From Candidatus Omnitrophota bacterium (GTDB lineage: Bacteria; Omnitrophota; Gorgyraeia; Zapsychrales; Zapsychraceae): DNA of 38,107 nucleotides. Of the stretch, positions 1 to 7,484 are shown piece after piece. The notes under the pieces are model-generated. The model was not told the origin of the DNA and ran no database searches. It worked only from the letters and a program-made list of their open reading frames with translations. The stretch's first letter is position 1, and every line of letters starts with the position of its first letter. The DNA lies in NCBI GenBank assembly GCA_020053475.1, contig JAGVNC010000021.1, forward strand, positions 1-38,107, in the 5' to 3' direction. The position numbers and the translations under genes are program-made.

Positions 1-55
1 CTTGCCCGTGGATGAATGGCTTTTCGCCCAAAGGGCGTCGAGCGAAGCTCGAAAT

Positions 56-96
56 GTGGAAACAGGTGCCACGGGTTTTACCCGTGGGGTTTCCAC
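56..96. repeat. Palindromic hairpin repeat upstream of mfd
   Basis: An outer stem GTGGAAAC (56-63)/GTTTCCAC (89-96) encloses an inner stem CCACGGG (69-75)/CCCGTGG (81-87) with loop TTTTA. Two smaller hairpins lie just before it, CGCCC-AAA-GGGCG and CGAGC-GAA-GCTCG. The octamer AACAGGTG occurs at 61-68 and again at 102-109. There is no T-run, so a terminator is unlikely. It resembles the other small palindromes of this window and may be an inserted repeat that lies inside the original mfd coding region. Confidence 0.6.
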
Positions 97-116
97 TTTA
101 AAACAGGTGAATTCTT

Positions 117-2015
117 ATGTTTGATGCCCTTGAATTATTCGTAGGTCAAATGATTGAGTTAGAAGCGGTAATCCAAAATCTGACCGCACTCAAATACACT
201 CGAACATCCCGTTCGCTTGAGGAAGGGGAATTCAGTGTCCGGGGAGGGATTTTGGAAGTCTTTCCGACGGGATTTGACAGCGCTGTGCGTATTGATTTTG
301 ATGACGAGAAAATCAAGGTGATCGCGAGTGTCAACAGTTTGTCGGGCAAGTCTATCTGGCAGCATAAAATCGTCATTCTCCTTCCGTTTTTGACGCGCGC
401 TTCTCGATCGGTCTTCAACGCGGACATTCCTCTCAATAATTTTATCGATATTCAAAAAGGCGATTATGTCGTTCATAACAACCATGGGATCGGCCGCTAT
501 CTGGGGGTTGAAGAGCGCACTCACCTTAATCAAGTAAAACAGCATTTGGTGATTGAATATGATAGAGGTGATCGACTGTATGTTCCCAAGCACGATATGC
601 ATCTTGTCCAAAAATATGTTGGGCTTAATAAACGGCCGCCACGACTCTACAAATTAGGAAGCCAGGAGTGGAAACGCGTACGGGCGACGATTCAAAAACG
701 ATTACAGCGCATCGCCGCCGAACTTTTACACACCCAAGCCGTGCGGGCCAGTTTGGTCGGCCATCGCTTTTTGGCTGACACGCCCGAACAAAAAATATTT
801 GAGGCGGCATTTCCTTTTGAAGAAACGCCCGATCAGCGTAGAGCGACCCAAGAGGTCAAAAAAGACATGGAATTCGCCCAACCAATGGACCGTTTATTAT
901 GCGGGGATGTGGGGTACGGGAAAACAGAGGTTGCGTTACGAGCGGCGTTTAAAGCCGTGATGGATGGCAAACAAGTCGCTGTCTTGGTCCCCACAACCAT
1001 CTTGGCGGAGCAGCATTTTTATAATTTTTCTCGACGATTAAAAGACTTCCCTGTTGAAGTAGGCATGCTCAGCCGTTTTCGGACGCACCATGAACAGCAA
1101 GCCATTGTGAAAAGAGTCCAGGAAGGGAAGGTCGACATTATTATCGGGACCCATCGCTTACTCTCCCAAGACATCGGCTTTAAAGACCTAGGGCTCATTA
1201 TTGTGGATGAGGAGCAACGGTTCGGTGTCCGGGCCAAGGAACGCCTCAAGCATTTTCGCCTTCTAGCGGATGTTCTGACACTGACCGCAACCCCGATCCC
1301 GCGCACCCTTTACATGGCGCTGGCCGGGGCGAAGGACATGTCCATCATCGCCACCCCTCCGCAAAACAGGATTCCTGTCAAAACAGAAATCATTTCCTTT
1401 GATGAAGACTTTATTACTCAGGCGATCCAGCGGGAATTGCAGCGAAAGGGCCAGGTATTCTTTCTTCATAATCGCGTTGAAGATATTGAACAAATTGCTA
1501 GAATAGTAATCAAACAAATCCCTCAGGCAAGGGTGGCGGTTGCCCATGGACAGATGTCACCAAAACTCTTGGAAGCAATTATGCTGAAATTCCTTGAGGG
1601 CACAATCGATGTTCTTGTCTGTACAACGATCATTGAATCGGGGATTGATATTCCCAATGCCAATACGCTGATTGTCAATCGGGCGGATCAATTTGGCCTG
1701 GCGGATCTTCACCAGTTACGTGGACGGGTGGGGAGGTTTACCAGAAAAGCGTACGCTTATTTTATTGTCCGTTCCGAAGAACACTTAACCAAAATCGCCC
1801 AAGCGCGTTTAGAGGCTCTGGAGAAACATAGTGGGTTGGGGGGCGGTTTTCAGATCGCCTTCGAAGATTTGCAATTGCGCGGGGCGGGAAACCTGTTAGG
1901 CCAAGAACAACACGGATACATCGCCAGCATCGGCTTCGATCTTTATTGCCGGTTGTTAAAAGAATCTGTTGAACATCTTAAACGAATGAATAATCGTGAG
2001 CCCCTTCATGGTTAA
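117..2015 (+). CDS. mfd: Compact transcription-repair coupling factor Mfd, N-terminally broken and without the C-terminal domain
   Basis: Mfd removes stalled RNA polymerase and recruits UvrA. The 632 residues begin inside the UvrB-like module (GEFSVRGGILEVFP near 37-50). A CarD/RID-type polymerase-interaction domain follows (about 110-170, with the HGIGRYLG motif), then a RecG-like helicase: Walker A GDVGYGKTE 263-271, DEEQ 364-367, TATPIPRT 390-397, and motif VI with QLRGRVGR 533-540. Only about 30 residues separate the UvrB-like part from RID, so the usual domain 3 is absent. The protein stops shortly after GAGNLLGQEQHG, so the TRCF C-terminal domain (D7) is absent, and the next gene overlaps the end. 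An in-frame stop at 108-110 precedes the ATG. Frame 2 is open from base 2 to 121, so a one-base frameshift near 119-122 may hide the upstream part. The family assignment is certain; intactness is doubtful. Confidence 0.9.
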   Translation: MFDALELFVGQMIELEAVIQNLTALKYTRTSRSLEEGEFSVRGGILEVFPTGFDSAVRIDFDDEKIKVIASVNSLSGKSIWQHKIVILLPFLTRASRSVFNADIPLNNFIDIQKGDYVVHNNHGIGRYLGVEERTHLNQVKQHLVIEYDRGDRLYVPKHDMHLVQKYVGLNKRPPRLYKLGSQEWKRVRATIQKRLQRIAAELLHTQAVRASLVGHRFLADTPEQKIFEAAFPFEETPDQRRATQEVKKDMEFAQPMDRLLCGDVGYGKTEVALRAAFKAVMDGKQVAVLVPTTILAEQHFYNFSRRLKDFPVEVGMLSRFRTHHEQQAIVKRVQEGKVDIIIGTHRLLSQDIGFKDLGLIIVDEEQRFGVRAKERLKHFRLLADVLTLTATPIPRTLYMALAGAKDMSIIATPPQNRIPVKTEIISFDEDFITQAIQRELQRKGQVFFLHNRVEDIEQIARIVIKQIPQARVAVAHGQMSPKLLEAIMLKFLEGTIDVLVCTTIIESGIDIPNANTLIVNRADQFGLADLHQLRGRVGRFTRKAYAYFIVRSEEHLTKIAQARLEALEKHSGLGGGFQIAFEDLQLRGAGNLLGQEQHGYIASIGFDLYCRLLKESVEHLKRMNNREPLHG

Positions 2016-2937
2016 TCTCAAACACGTTATTGTTAGTTTGTTGTTGGTAACATTCATGGCTTCGGCCAGTTTGGCCATGGATGACGCCATTATTGCGGTC
2101 GTCAATGACGAATTGATTACGTTAAAGGAATTGAAAGACTACATTCAAATTACGTACGTCAATTTGGCCAGCGAAGGGATGGACGAAACAACTTTGAATG
2201 AAATTAAAAATGACCTACAGGCCAACGGGATTCATAAACTGATTGAAGACAAATTAATCTTAAGTGAGGCGAATAAACTGGAAATGGAAGTGCGGGCCAA
2301 AGCTGTCGATGACCGCATCGAGAAAATCAAGGCGAATTATCCATCGGAACAGGACTTTATTGTCATGCTGATTGAAAACGGGTCGACGATTACGGATTTG
2401 CGCAATAAAATCACCGATCAATTCAAAATCAAGTTCGCCATTGATCACTTTGTCCGCTCGAAGGTTTTTGTGAATCCTCAAGAAGTCACGAACTATTACG
2501 AAGAGAATAAACAAAAATTCCAGAAACCCGAGCAGGCCAACCTTCAGTCTATTTTTATCAAGTCCCAAGACGATAAAGCCGCGGCCCAGCAAAAAGCCGA
2601 AAAAGCCTACGATGAGATCAAAAGCGGCAAAGATTTTACCGAAGTCGCCAGCCAATATTCGGATATTCCTTCCATTGGTCTGATCGAGAGAGGCCAGCTC
2701 CTAGCCGACATCGAAGAAAAAGTATTTAGTCTAACCGAGGGGGAAATTTCCGGGATCATTACGGTCGATGCCGGATTTTATATCTTTAAACTGATGAATA
2801 AAATTCCCGCCCAAGTGGCCAGTCTGCAAGATGTCAAAGAGGATATTAAAAACTTCCTCTTCCAAGAAAACTTCCGTGAGCGCTATACGCAGTGGATTGA
2901 AGAGTTAAAGAAAAGCGCCTATGTCGAAATCAAATAA
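2008..2937 (+). CDS. surA: SurA-like periplasmic chaperone/peptidyl-prolyl isomerase (parvulin)
   Basis: This is a secreted folding factor for outer-membrane proteins. From the ATG at 2008 the first residues form a signal peptide (hydrophobic core VIVSLLLVTF, probable cleavage after ASLA). A SurA N-terminal-type helical domain follows (about residues 25-155, starting IIAVVNDELITLKEL), and then one parvulin domain (about 175-265) with the usual DFTEVASQYSD and GEISGIITVDAGFYIFKL segments. The canonical first parvulin motif HILV is replaced by SIFI, so isomerase activity is uncertain. A GTG at 1996 would add four residues; the ATG is preferred because it gives a tidy signal peptide. The gene overlaps the end of mfd and its own end overlaps pdxA by 17 bases, which suggests one transcript. 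surA followed by pdxA and rsmA is a classical order in many Gram-negatives. Confidence 0.85.
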   Translation: MVNLKHVIVSLLLVTFMASASLAMDDAIIAVVNDELITLKELKDYIQITYVNLASEGMDETTLNEIKNDLQANGIHKLIEDKLILSEANKLEMEVRAKAVDDRIEKIKANYPSEQDFIVMLIENGSTITDLRNKITDQFKIKFAIDHFVRSKVFVNPQEVTNYYEENKQKFQKPEQANLQSIFIKSQDDKAAAQQKAEKAYDEIKSGKDFTEVASQYSDIPSIGLIERGQLLADIEEKVFSLTEGEISGIITVDAGFYIFKLMNKIPAQVASLQDVKEDIKNFLFQENFRERYTQWIEELKKSAYVEIK

Positions 2938-3820
2938 AAAAATTATTGGGATTACTCTTGGAGATCCAGGCGGGATTGGCCCGGAAGTCGTCGCCAAGGC
3001 CCTACGCTCGCTACGCTCGCCTCGATTAGCTTCGTTGCATCGTCTAGTTGAATACGTGATCATTGGGGATCAAAAAATGCTGTCCACTTACCCCAAAGGA
3101 CGCGTCAATAAAGCCTGCGGAAAGGCTTCCTTAATGTACTTACAGCAAGCTGTGGAATTATTGAAAGCGAAAAAGATTGACGCGTTGGTGACCGCGCCTG
3201 TTTGTAAAGAAGCCGTCTGCATGGTTCAGCCATCGTTTCAAGGCCACACGGAATATTTGGCCCAAGCCTTCCGTGCCAAAAACGTTGGGATGATGTTTGT
3301 GCACGATACCCTGCGGACTATGATTGTGACCCGCCACTTAGCGTTGAAAGATATTCCTAAACAAATTTCGGGAAAAAATGTTTATGAAGCAATCGCCTTA
3401 ACGCATCAATCTCTCAATAAAATTTTCAAGATTCAACATCCTGTCATCGGCGTTTGCGGGCTCAATCCGCATGCGGGGGAAGGGGGCAGGATGGGCCAAG
3501 AAGAAATCAAGATCATTATTCCGGCAATCCGTAAAGCCCAACGAAAAAAAATGAAGGTGAAGGGCCCCTTTGCCGCCGACACACTCTTTACGCCCGACCG
3601 GCTCAAAGGCCTCGATGCCATTGTCGCCATGTATCATGACCAGGGGCTGATCCCGATGAAAACACTGGCTTTTAAGAAAGTGGTTAATCTCACTGTTGGA
3701 TTACCATTTATCCGTACTTCACCCGCCCACGGAACAGCCTTTGATATCGCCGGCAAAGGCGTCGCCGATCCTTCATCCATGATTGAAGCCATCAAACTGG
3801 CAGTGCAATTATCCTCATGA
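2921..3820 (+). CDS. pdxA: 4-hydroxythreonine-4-phosphate dehydrogenase PdxA
   Basis: PdxA oxidises 4-phosphohydroxy-L-threonine; the product condenses with deoxyxylulose phosphate on PdxJ to give pyridoxine 5'-phosphate. The 299 residues carry the family signatures GITLGDPGGIGPE (10-22), GHTEYLA (108-114), TRHLALKDI (137-145, with a metal-binding His), LNPHAGEGGRMG, a YHDQGLIPMK block with another metal His, and RTSPAHGTAFDIAGKG near the C-terminus. The stretch encoded at about 3002-3048 contains a tandem TACGCTCGC and reads as a Ser/Leu/Arg-rich linker, an unusual composition for that spot. The start overlaps surA; the stop overlaps the rsmA start as ATGA. PdxJ is encoded at 18379-19110 in the same window, so both halves of the deoxyxylulose-phosphate-dependent B6 route are close together. 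Confidence 0.95.
   Translation: MSKSNKKIIGITLGDPGGIGPEVVAKALRSLRSPRLASLHRLVEYVIIGDQKMLSTYPKGRVNKACGKASLMYLQQAVELLKAKKIDALVTAPVCKEAVCMVQPSFQGHTEYLAQAFRAKNVGMMFVHDTLRTMIVTRHLALKDIPKQISGKNVYEAIALTHQSLNKIFKIQHPVIGVCGLNPHAGEGGRMGQEEIKIIIPAIRKAQRKKMKVKGPFAADTLFTPDRLKGLDAIVAMYHDQGLIPMKTLAFKKVVNLTVGLPFIRTSPAHGTAFDIAGKGVADPSSMIEAIKLAVQLSS
3003..3020 (+). repeat. Tandem TACGCTCGC repeat inside pdxA
   Basis: Two adjacent copies of the 9-mer TACGCTCGC lie in frame in pdxA, followed by further CG-rich, partly repetitive DNA up to about 3048. The encoded Arg-Ser-Leu-type peptide falls in a loop between the first helix and second strand of PdxA, where variation is tolerated. It resembles the small GC-rich repeats elsewhere in this window. 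Confidence 0.6.
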
Positions 3821-4644
3821 AACGTTCCCTCGATCCAGCGGTGTTGCGTCCTCGGAAGTGGTTAAGCCAAAATTTTTTGAAAGATCCGAACATCATCCGC
3901 AAAATCATGGAAGCCTGTGACTTAAAAAAAGACGACCGTATTTTTGAAATCGGACCGGGGAAGGGAGCGTTGACAAAAGAACTAATTCCTCGCGTGGAGA
4001 GCATTACCGCCGTTGAAAAGGATTCTCGACTGGCCCAACACCTCCAAACTCAATTTTTCAATACAAATCTGACCGTTATCAACAACGATATTTTGGAGTT
4101 TCCGTTTGAATCACTTGTGGCCCCAATGAAAGGGATTGGCAATTTGCCTTATCACATCGCTTCTCCCATTATCGAGCGAATCATGATCCATCGCAAAAAA
4201 TTTAGTGTATTTTATATGACCGTCCAGTTAGAACACGGCCTACGCATGATCGCCCAACCGTCCAGCCGTGATTACAGCGCGTTTAGTTGTTTTGTTCAAT
4301 ATTATGCACAGGCAGAAAAGTTATTTATAATCAGGAACACGTCTTTTGATCCTGCGCCTAAAGTCCAGTCGTGTTTTCTTAAGCTTCTTTTCCGCAAAAA
4401 TCCTGTTACTCCCGCGGCTGATGAAGATTTCCTTTTCTCGGTCATTCGCACGGCCTTTCAACAACGCCGCAAAACAATCCTCAATGCCTTGCAACGCCTC
4501 GCGGACAAATCCACGCTCCAGGGAATTTTTATCCAATGTCAGATCCCGGGGCAGGCGAGAGCGGAAAACTTAGATCTTAAACAATTTGTCGATTTATCCA
4601 ACAGGCTTGGGATTACGCTGAAGAAGAAAAGGGCAGGAATTTAA
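3817..4644 (+). CDS. rsmA: 16S rRNA dimethyladenosine transferase RsmA (KsgA)
   Basis: RsmA dimethylates two adjacent adenines near the 3' end of 16S rRNA during late 30S assembly, using S-adenosylmethionine. The 275 residues have the usual order: RKWLSQNFLKD near the N-terminus, SAM-binding motif I EIGPGKGALT (44-53), an acidic residue after strand 2 (VEKD), NNDILEF, the catalytic NLPY (109-112) followed by HIASPI, and a C-terminal helical domain with FDPAPKVQSCFLKL. The segment that is usually EVAER is EHGLRM here, a mild deviation. The start is fixed by the ATGA overlap with pdxA. The gene converges with the PilZ gene, the two ends overlapping by four bases. Confidence 0.95.
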   Translation: MKRSLDPAVLRPRKWLSQNFLKDPNIIRKIMEACDLKKDDRIFEIGPGKGALTKELIPRVESITAVEKDSRLAQHLQTQFFNTNLTVINNDILEFPFESLVAPMKGIGNLPYHIASPIIERIMIHRKKFSVFYMTVQLEHGLRMIAQPSSRDYSAFSCFVQYYAQAEKLFIIRNTSFDPAPKVQSCFLKLLFRKNPVTPAADEDFLFSVIRTAFQQRRKTILNALQRLADKSTLQGIFIQCQIPGQARAENLDLKQFVDLSNRLGITLKKKRAGI

Positions 4645-5048
4645 GATTTCCAGTCTTTAAACCAATGGTCAACGAGCTTGGCTCGATTCAGCTCAAAGGC
4701 GTGCTCTAAAATGAGATCCTGTGTTTTTTCCGGGACATTTGTAAAAAGAACGCCGACTAAACGTTCATGGCCTTGGGCTTGAGAAGATTTGCACCATTTG
4801 ACTTTTCCATCAAGATGAACAATGGTCGATTCGGATAGATAAATGGATAACTTGACACTTTGGTCGGGACTGTATGTTTCCGCTGTCGCAATACATGTGC
4901 CGGCGCAACTTAAATCTTTAGTATAGCCCTGCCGGACAGCAAGTTCATTGGATAAACGATGCAGAACACGATTTTTGACTTCCCATCGAGGTAAATAACG
5001 CGAGTCAGAACGACCAAAACCTAAGGGTTGTTGGTTCTGAGGTGCCAT
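4641..5048 (-). CDS. PilZ-domain cyclic-di-GMP receptor protein
   Basis: This is a 135-residue single-domain PilZ protein, a class that binds c-di-GMP and changes the activity of a partner. Both binding motifs are intact: RxxxR at 17-21 (RYLPR) and DxSxxG at 45-50 (DLSCAG), followed by the beta-barrel strands and a VxFTN-type end. There is no signal peptide or membrane segment, so it is cytoplasmic. A GGAGG sits three bases before the start codon. It is the only minus-strand gene in the first 27 kb and has its own promoter and a hairpin leader. With the c-di-GMP riboswitch at 32203-32342 it shows that this organism uses c-di-GMP; motility, pili or surface polysaccharide are plausible targets but cannot be chosen from sequence. 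Confidence 0.9.
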   Translation of the reverse strand: MAPQNQQPLGFGRSDSRYLPRWEVKNRVLHRLSNELAVRQGYTKDLSCAGTCIATAETYSPDQSVKLSIYLSESTIVHLDGKVKWCKSSQAQGHERLVGVLFTNVPEKTQDLILEHAFELNRAKLVDHWFKDWKS

Positions 5049-5083
5049 TAGCCTCCGTTCCCACGAAGGGATAGGAATTCAAT

Positions 5084-5124
5084 AAAAAAAGCCACGATTC
5101 CCTTAAATGAATAAGAGCCGTGGC
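5084..5124 (-). terminator. Hairpin plus U-run in the leader of the PilZ gene
   Basis: On the minus strand GCCACG...CGTGGC (5119-5124 and 5091-5096 in plus coordinates) closes a bulged hairpin with an inner ATTC/GAAT pairing, followed at once by TTTTTT. It starts only a few bases after the predicted transcription start and ends about 35 bases before the PilZ start codon. It could be a leader attenuator or the end of an unseen short transcript. Confidence 0.5.
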
Positions 5125-5133
5125 ATTGAAGAC

Positions 5134-5162
5134 AATATAACATAGCCCCTCTGGGGCTGCAA
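5134..5162 (-). promoter_or_regulatory. Sigma-70-like promoter of the PilZ gene with an internal palindrome
   Basis: On the minus strand TTGCAG (5157-5162) and TATATT (5134-5139) are separated by 17 bases. The perfect inverted repeat AGCCCC-TCT-GGGGCT (5144-5158) fills the spacer and touches the -35 box, so it could be an operator; it could also be one of the small palindromes of this genome. Confidence 0.55.
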
Positions 5163-5228
5163 GAATAATTAAGAAAATATTGATCCGTCTCTTTTAAGGA
5201 GATAAGGGCTTGACAGAGAGCGAGGGTG

Positions 5229-5639
5229 ATGCTAAAAAAGGGGATTATGGATATTCGCATCTATTATCATGATACAGATGCCGGCGGGGTCGTTTATTAC
5301 GGGACATATTTGCAATATTTAGAAGAAGCCCGGACAGAGTTCTTAGAGAAGAACCATTTATCCGTCGAATCTTTACGAGAACGAGGATTTCTTTATGCGG
5401 TGCGAAAATGTGATATTACTTACCGCGCTCCGGCCCGCTACGCCGATACCATCACCTGCGGGGCAACGCTTAAAAAAGTCACGGCGGCACAACTTGTTTT
5501 CCATCAAACAATTACACACCAAACAACCGGCCAGCTTCTGGTCGAAGCGGAAGTGACGATTGTCAGTCTTACGAACGATTTTAAACCGACCGCTATCCCC
5601 GAAGATTTGCATCAAAAATTCAGTGGCTTAATCGAATAA
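5229..5639 (+). CDS. ybgC: YbgC/Tol-Pal-type acyl-CoA thioesterase (hotdog fold)
   Basis: This is a small hotdog-fold thioesterase of the 4-hydroxybenzoyl-CoA thioesterase/YbgC family. The signature YYHDTDAGGVVYYGTYLQY holds the catalytic Asp (D17 from the chosen start), followed by EEARTEFL. The protein ends after about 136 residues, normal for the family. Alternative starts are a GTG at 5226 and an ATG at 5247; the ATG at 5229 gives the N-terminal length seen in E. coli YbgC and has GAGG upstream. TTGACA at 5210-5215 with a weak TAAAAA 17 bases later would place a transcript start almost on the 5247 ATG, which would favour that start if real. No tol-pal genes adjoin it, so the physiological acyl-CoA substrate is open. 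Confidence 0.85.
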   Translation: MLKKGIMDIRIYYHDTDAGGVVYYGTYLQYLEEARTEFLEKNHLSVESLRERGFLYAVRKCDITYRAPARYADTITCGATLKKVTAAQLVFHQTITHQTTGQLLVEAEVTIVSLTNDFKPTAIPEDLHQKFSGLIE

Positions 5640-5698
5640 TAATTCTTCTTTAAAATCTGCACAGCTTTCCGCTTGTTTTTTAATTCGACTAATGTTAA

Positions 5699-5704
5699 TA
5701 TAAT
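5699..5704 (+). promoter_or_regulatory. -10 box candidate before gatC
   Basis: A perfect TATAAT lies 36 bases before the gatC ATG in an AT-rich gap following ybgC. No good -35 box is seen at 16-18 bases (only a T-rich run), so the assignment is tentative. Confidence 0.35.
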
Positions 5705-5740
5705 CATCTTACTTATTTCTTAAATTAATAATATTATTAT

Positions 5741-6040
5741 ATGAAAAACAAAAAAATAATTAATGAAGAGGTCGTTCGTTCCGTGGCCAGCTTAGCGCGG
5801 ATCAATTTGCAAGCCGCTGAGGTGAAACAACTAACGAAAAACTTGGAAGATATTTTGCATTATGTGGCAAAGCTCGAGCAGTTGGATGTGAGCCGCATTC
5901 AACCAACAAGCCATGTCCTGCCTTTAGAAAATGTTTACCGCGAAGATATTGTGAAACCCAGCCTGTCCCAACAAGAAGCATTAAGCATCGGCCCTTATCA
6001 CACCAAAGGGCATTTTAATGTCCCCAAGGTGATCGCATGA
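5741..6040 (+). CDS. gatC: Aspartyl/glutamyl-tRNA amidotransferase subunit C
   Basis: GatC clamps GatA and GatB together. The 99 residues have the family layout: an N-terminal helix [13 protein letters not shown], the [22 protein letters not shown]-type centre and the C-terminal [14 protein letters not shown] extension ending in FNVPKVI. The stop overlaps the gatA start as ATGA. The presence of all three subunits implies that Gln-tRNA, Asn-tRNA or both are made by transamidation of mischarged tRNA. Confidence 0.95.
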   Translation: MKNKKIINEEVVRSVASLARINLQAAEVKQLTKNLEDILHYVAKLEQLDVSRIQPTSHVLPLENVYREDIVKPSLSQQEALSIGPYHTKGHFNVPKVIA

Positions 6041-7476
6041 ACCTTCACGAACTCACAGCTCACGAGCTGTTAGACTTAATCAAAGCCAAGAAAACAAGTT
6101 CGCAGGATGTTTATGCGGCTGTCAAAAAACAAATCCAAGCCAAGGAACCACAGGTTCATGCGTATGTTCGGGTCAATGAAAACGCCCCGATGTCTTCTCC
6201 GCCAAAAGCCGATTTTCCGATTCCTATCGCCATTAAAGATAATATGTGCATTAAAGGCCAGGAAACCACCTGTGCATCAGCCATTTTAAAAGGTTTTAAG
6301 CCGCCTTACGACGCCACCGTTGTTAAAAAAATCAAGCAATCCGGGGGGATGATTCTTGGCAACGCGAACATGGATGAATTTGCTTTTGGATCGTCCACGG
6401 AAAATTCGCATTTCGGCGTGACGCGTAACCCCTGGAATCTCGCTTGTGTTCCCGGCGGATCGAGCGGGGGATCGGCAGCGGCCGTTGCGGCGCATGAAGC
6501 CATCTGGGCGCTAGGTTCGGATACCGGCGGATCAATCCGTCAGCCGGCGGCTTTTTGCGGCGTCGTCGGGCTCAAGCCAACATATGGGCGTGTTTCGCGC
6601 TACGGACTCATCGCGTTTGCCTCAAGCCTTGATCAAATCGGGCCAATCACCAAAGATGTCCACGATGCGGCGTTGCTCCTGAAGATGATTGCCGGATATG
6701 ATCCGATGGATTCGACCAGCGTGGATGTCCCCGTCCCGGACTACACACGATCATTGGTCAACAACGTGAAAAATTTGAAAATCGGTATCCCTAAAGAATA
6801 TTTTATTGAAGGAATTGACCCGCAAGTCAAACAATCCCTGGAGAAGGCCATTGATGTGTTCAAACAATGCGGGGCGCAATTTCAACAAATTTCATTGCCG
6901 CACACCGAATACGCGATAGCGACGTATTACATTACAGCGACGGCCGAAGCTAGCTCGAACTTGGCCCGTTATGATGGCGTACGCTTCGGATTACGCGAAA
7001 TCCCCGGCCAAACGCGCAAATCACCACTCATTGACATGTTTGAAGAAACCCGCGACAAAGGGTTCGGAGCGGAAGCCAAACGCCGGATTATGCTTGGGAC
7101 CTATTCCTTATCCGCCGGCTACTATGATGATTATTATTTACGCGGATTAAAAGTACGCACGTTGATTAAAGAGGATTTTGACAACGCCTTTCATCAATGT
7201 GATGCCATTCTGACTCCGACGGCACCAACAACAGCGTTTAAAATCGGAGAGAAGGTCAGCAATCCGTTGGACATGTACTTATCCGACATTTTTACGATTT
7301 CAGTCAACTTGGCCGGGTTGCCGGCGATGTCGTTGCCGTGTGGCTTTTCAAGGGAAGGATTGCCCATCGGGTTACAAATCATCACCAAGCCTTTTGCGGA
7401 AGAAATGCTCTTTCGCGTGGCTTACACGTACGAACAGAATACCGATTGGCATCAACGTAAAGCGCCCATTCAATAG
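6037..7476 (+). CDS. gatA: Aspartyl/glutamyl-tRNA amidotransferase subunit A
   Basis: GatA hydrolyses glutamine to supply ammonia to GatB. The 479-residue protein carries an intact amidase-signature triad: Lys67 in AIKDN, Ser142 in the PGGSSGGS loop and Ser166 in SDTGGSIR; the spacing (75 and 24 residues) matches characterised GatA proteins. The rest has normal amidase layout, ending in [16 protein letters not shown] and a short tail. It overlaps gatC by four bases and lies eight bases before gatB, consistent with one operon and stoichiometric production. Confidence 0.97.
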   Translation: MNLHELTAHELLDLIKAKKTSSQDVYAAVKKQIQAKEPQVHAYVRVNENAPMSSPPKADFPIPIAIKDNMCIKGQETTCASAILKGFKPPYDATVVKKIKQSGGMILGNANMDEFAFGSSTENSHFGVTRNPWNLACVPGGSSGGSAAAVAAHEAIWALGSDTGGSIRQPAAFCGVVGLKPTYGRVSRYGLIAFASSLDQIGPITKDVHDAALLLKMIAGYDPMDSTSVDVPVPDYTRSLVNNVKNLKIGIPKEYFIEGIDPQVKQSLEKAIDVFKQCGAQFQQISLPHTEYAIATYYITATAEASSNLARYDGVRFGLREIPGQTRKSPLIDMFEETRDKGFGAEAKRRIMLGTYSLSAGYYDDYYLRGLKVRTLIKEDFDNAFHQCDAILTPTAPTTAFKIGEKVSNPLDMYLSDIFTISVNLAGLPAMSLPCGFSREGLPIGLQIITKPFAEEMLFRVAYTYEQNTDWHQRKAPIQ

Positions 7477-7484
7477 AAAAGACA

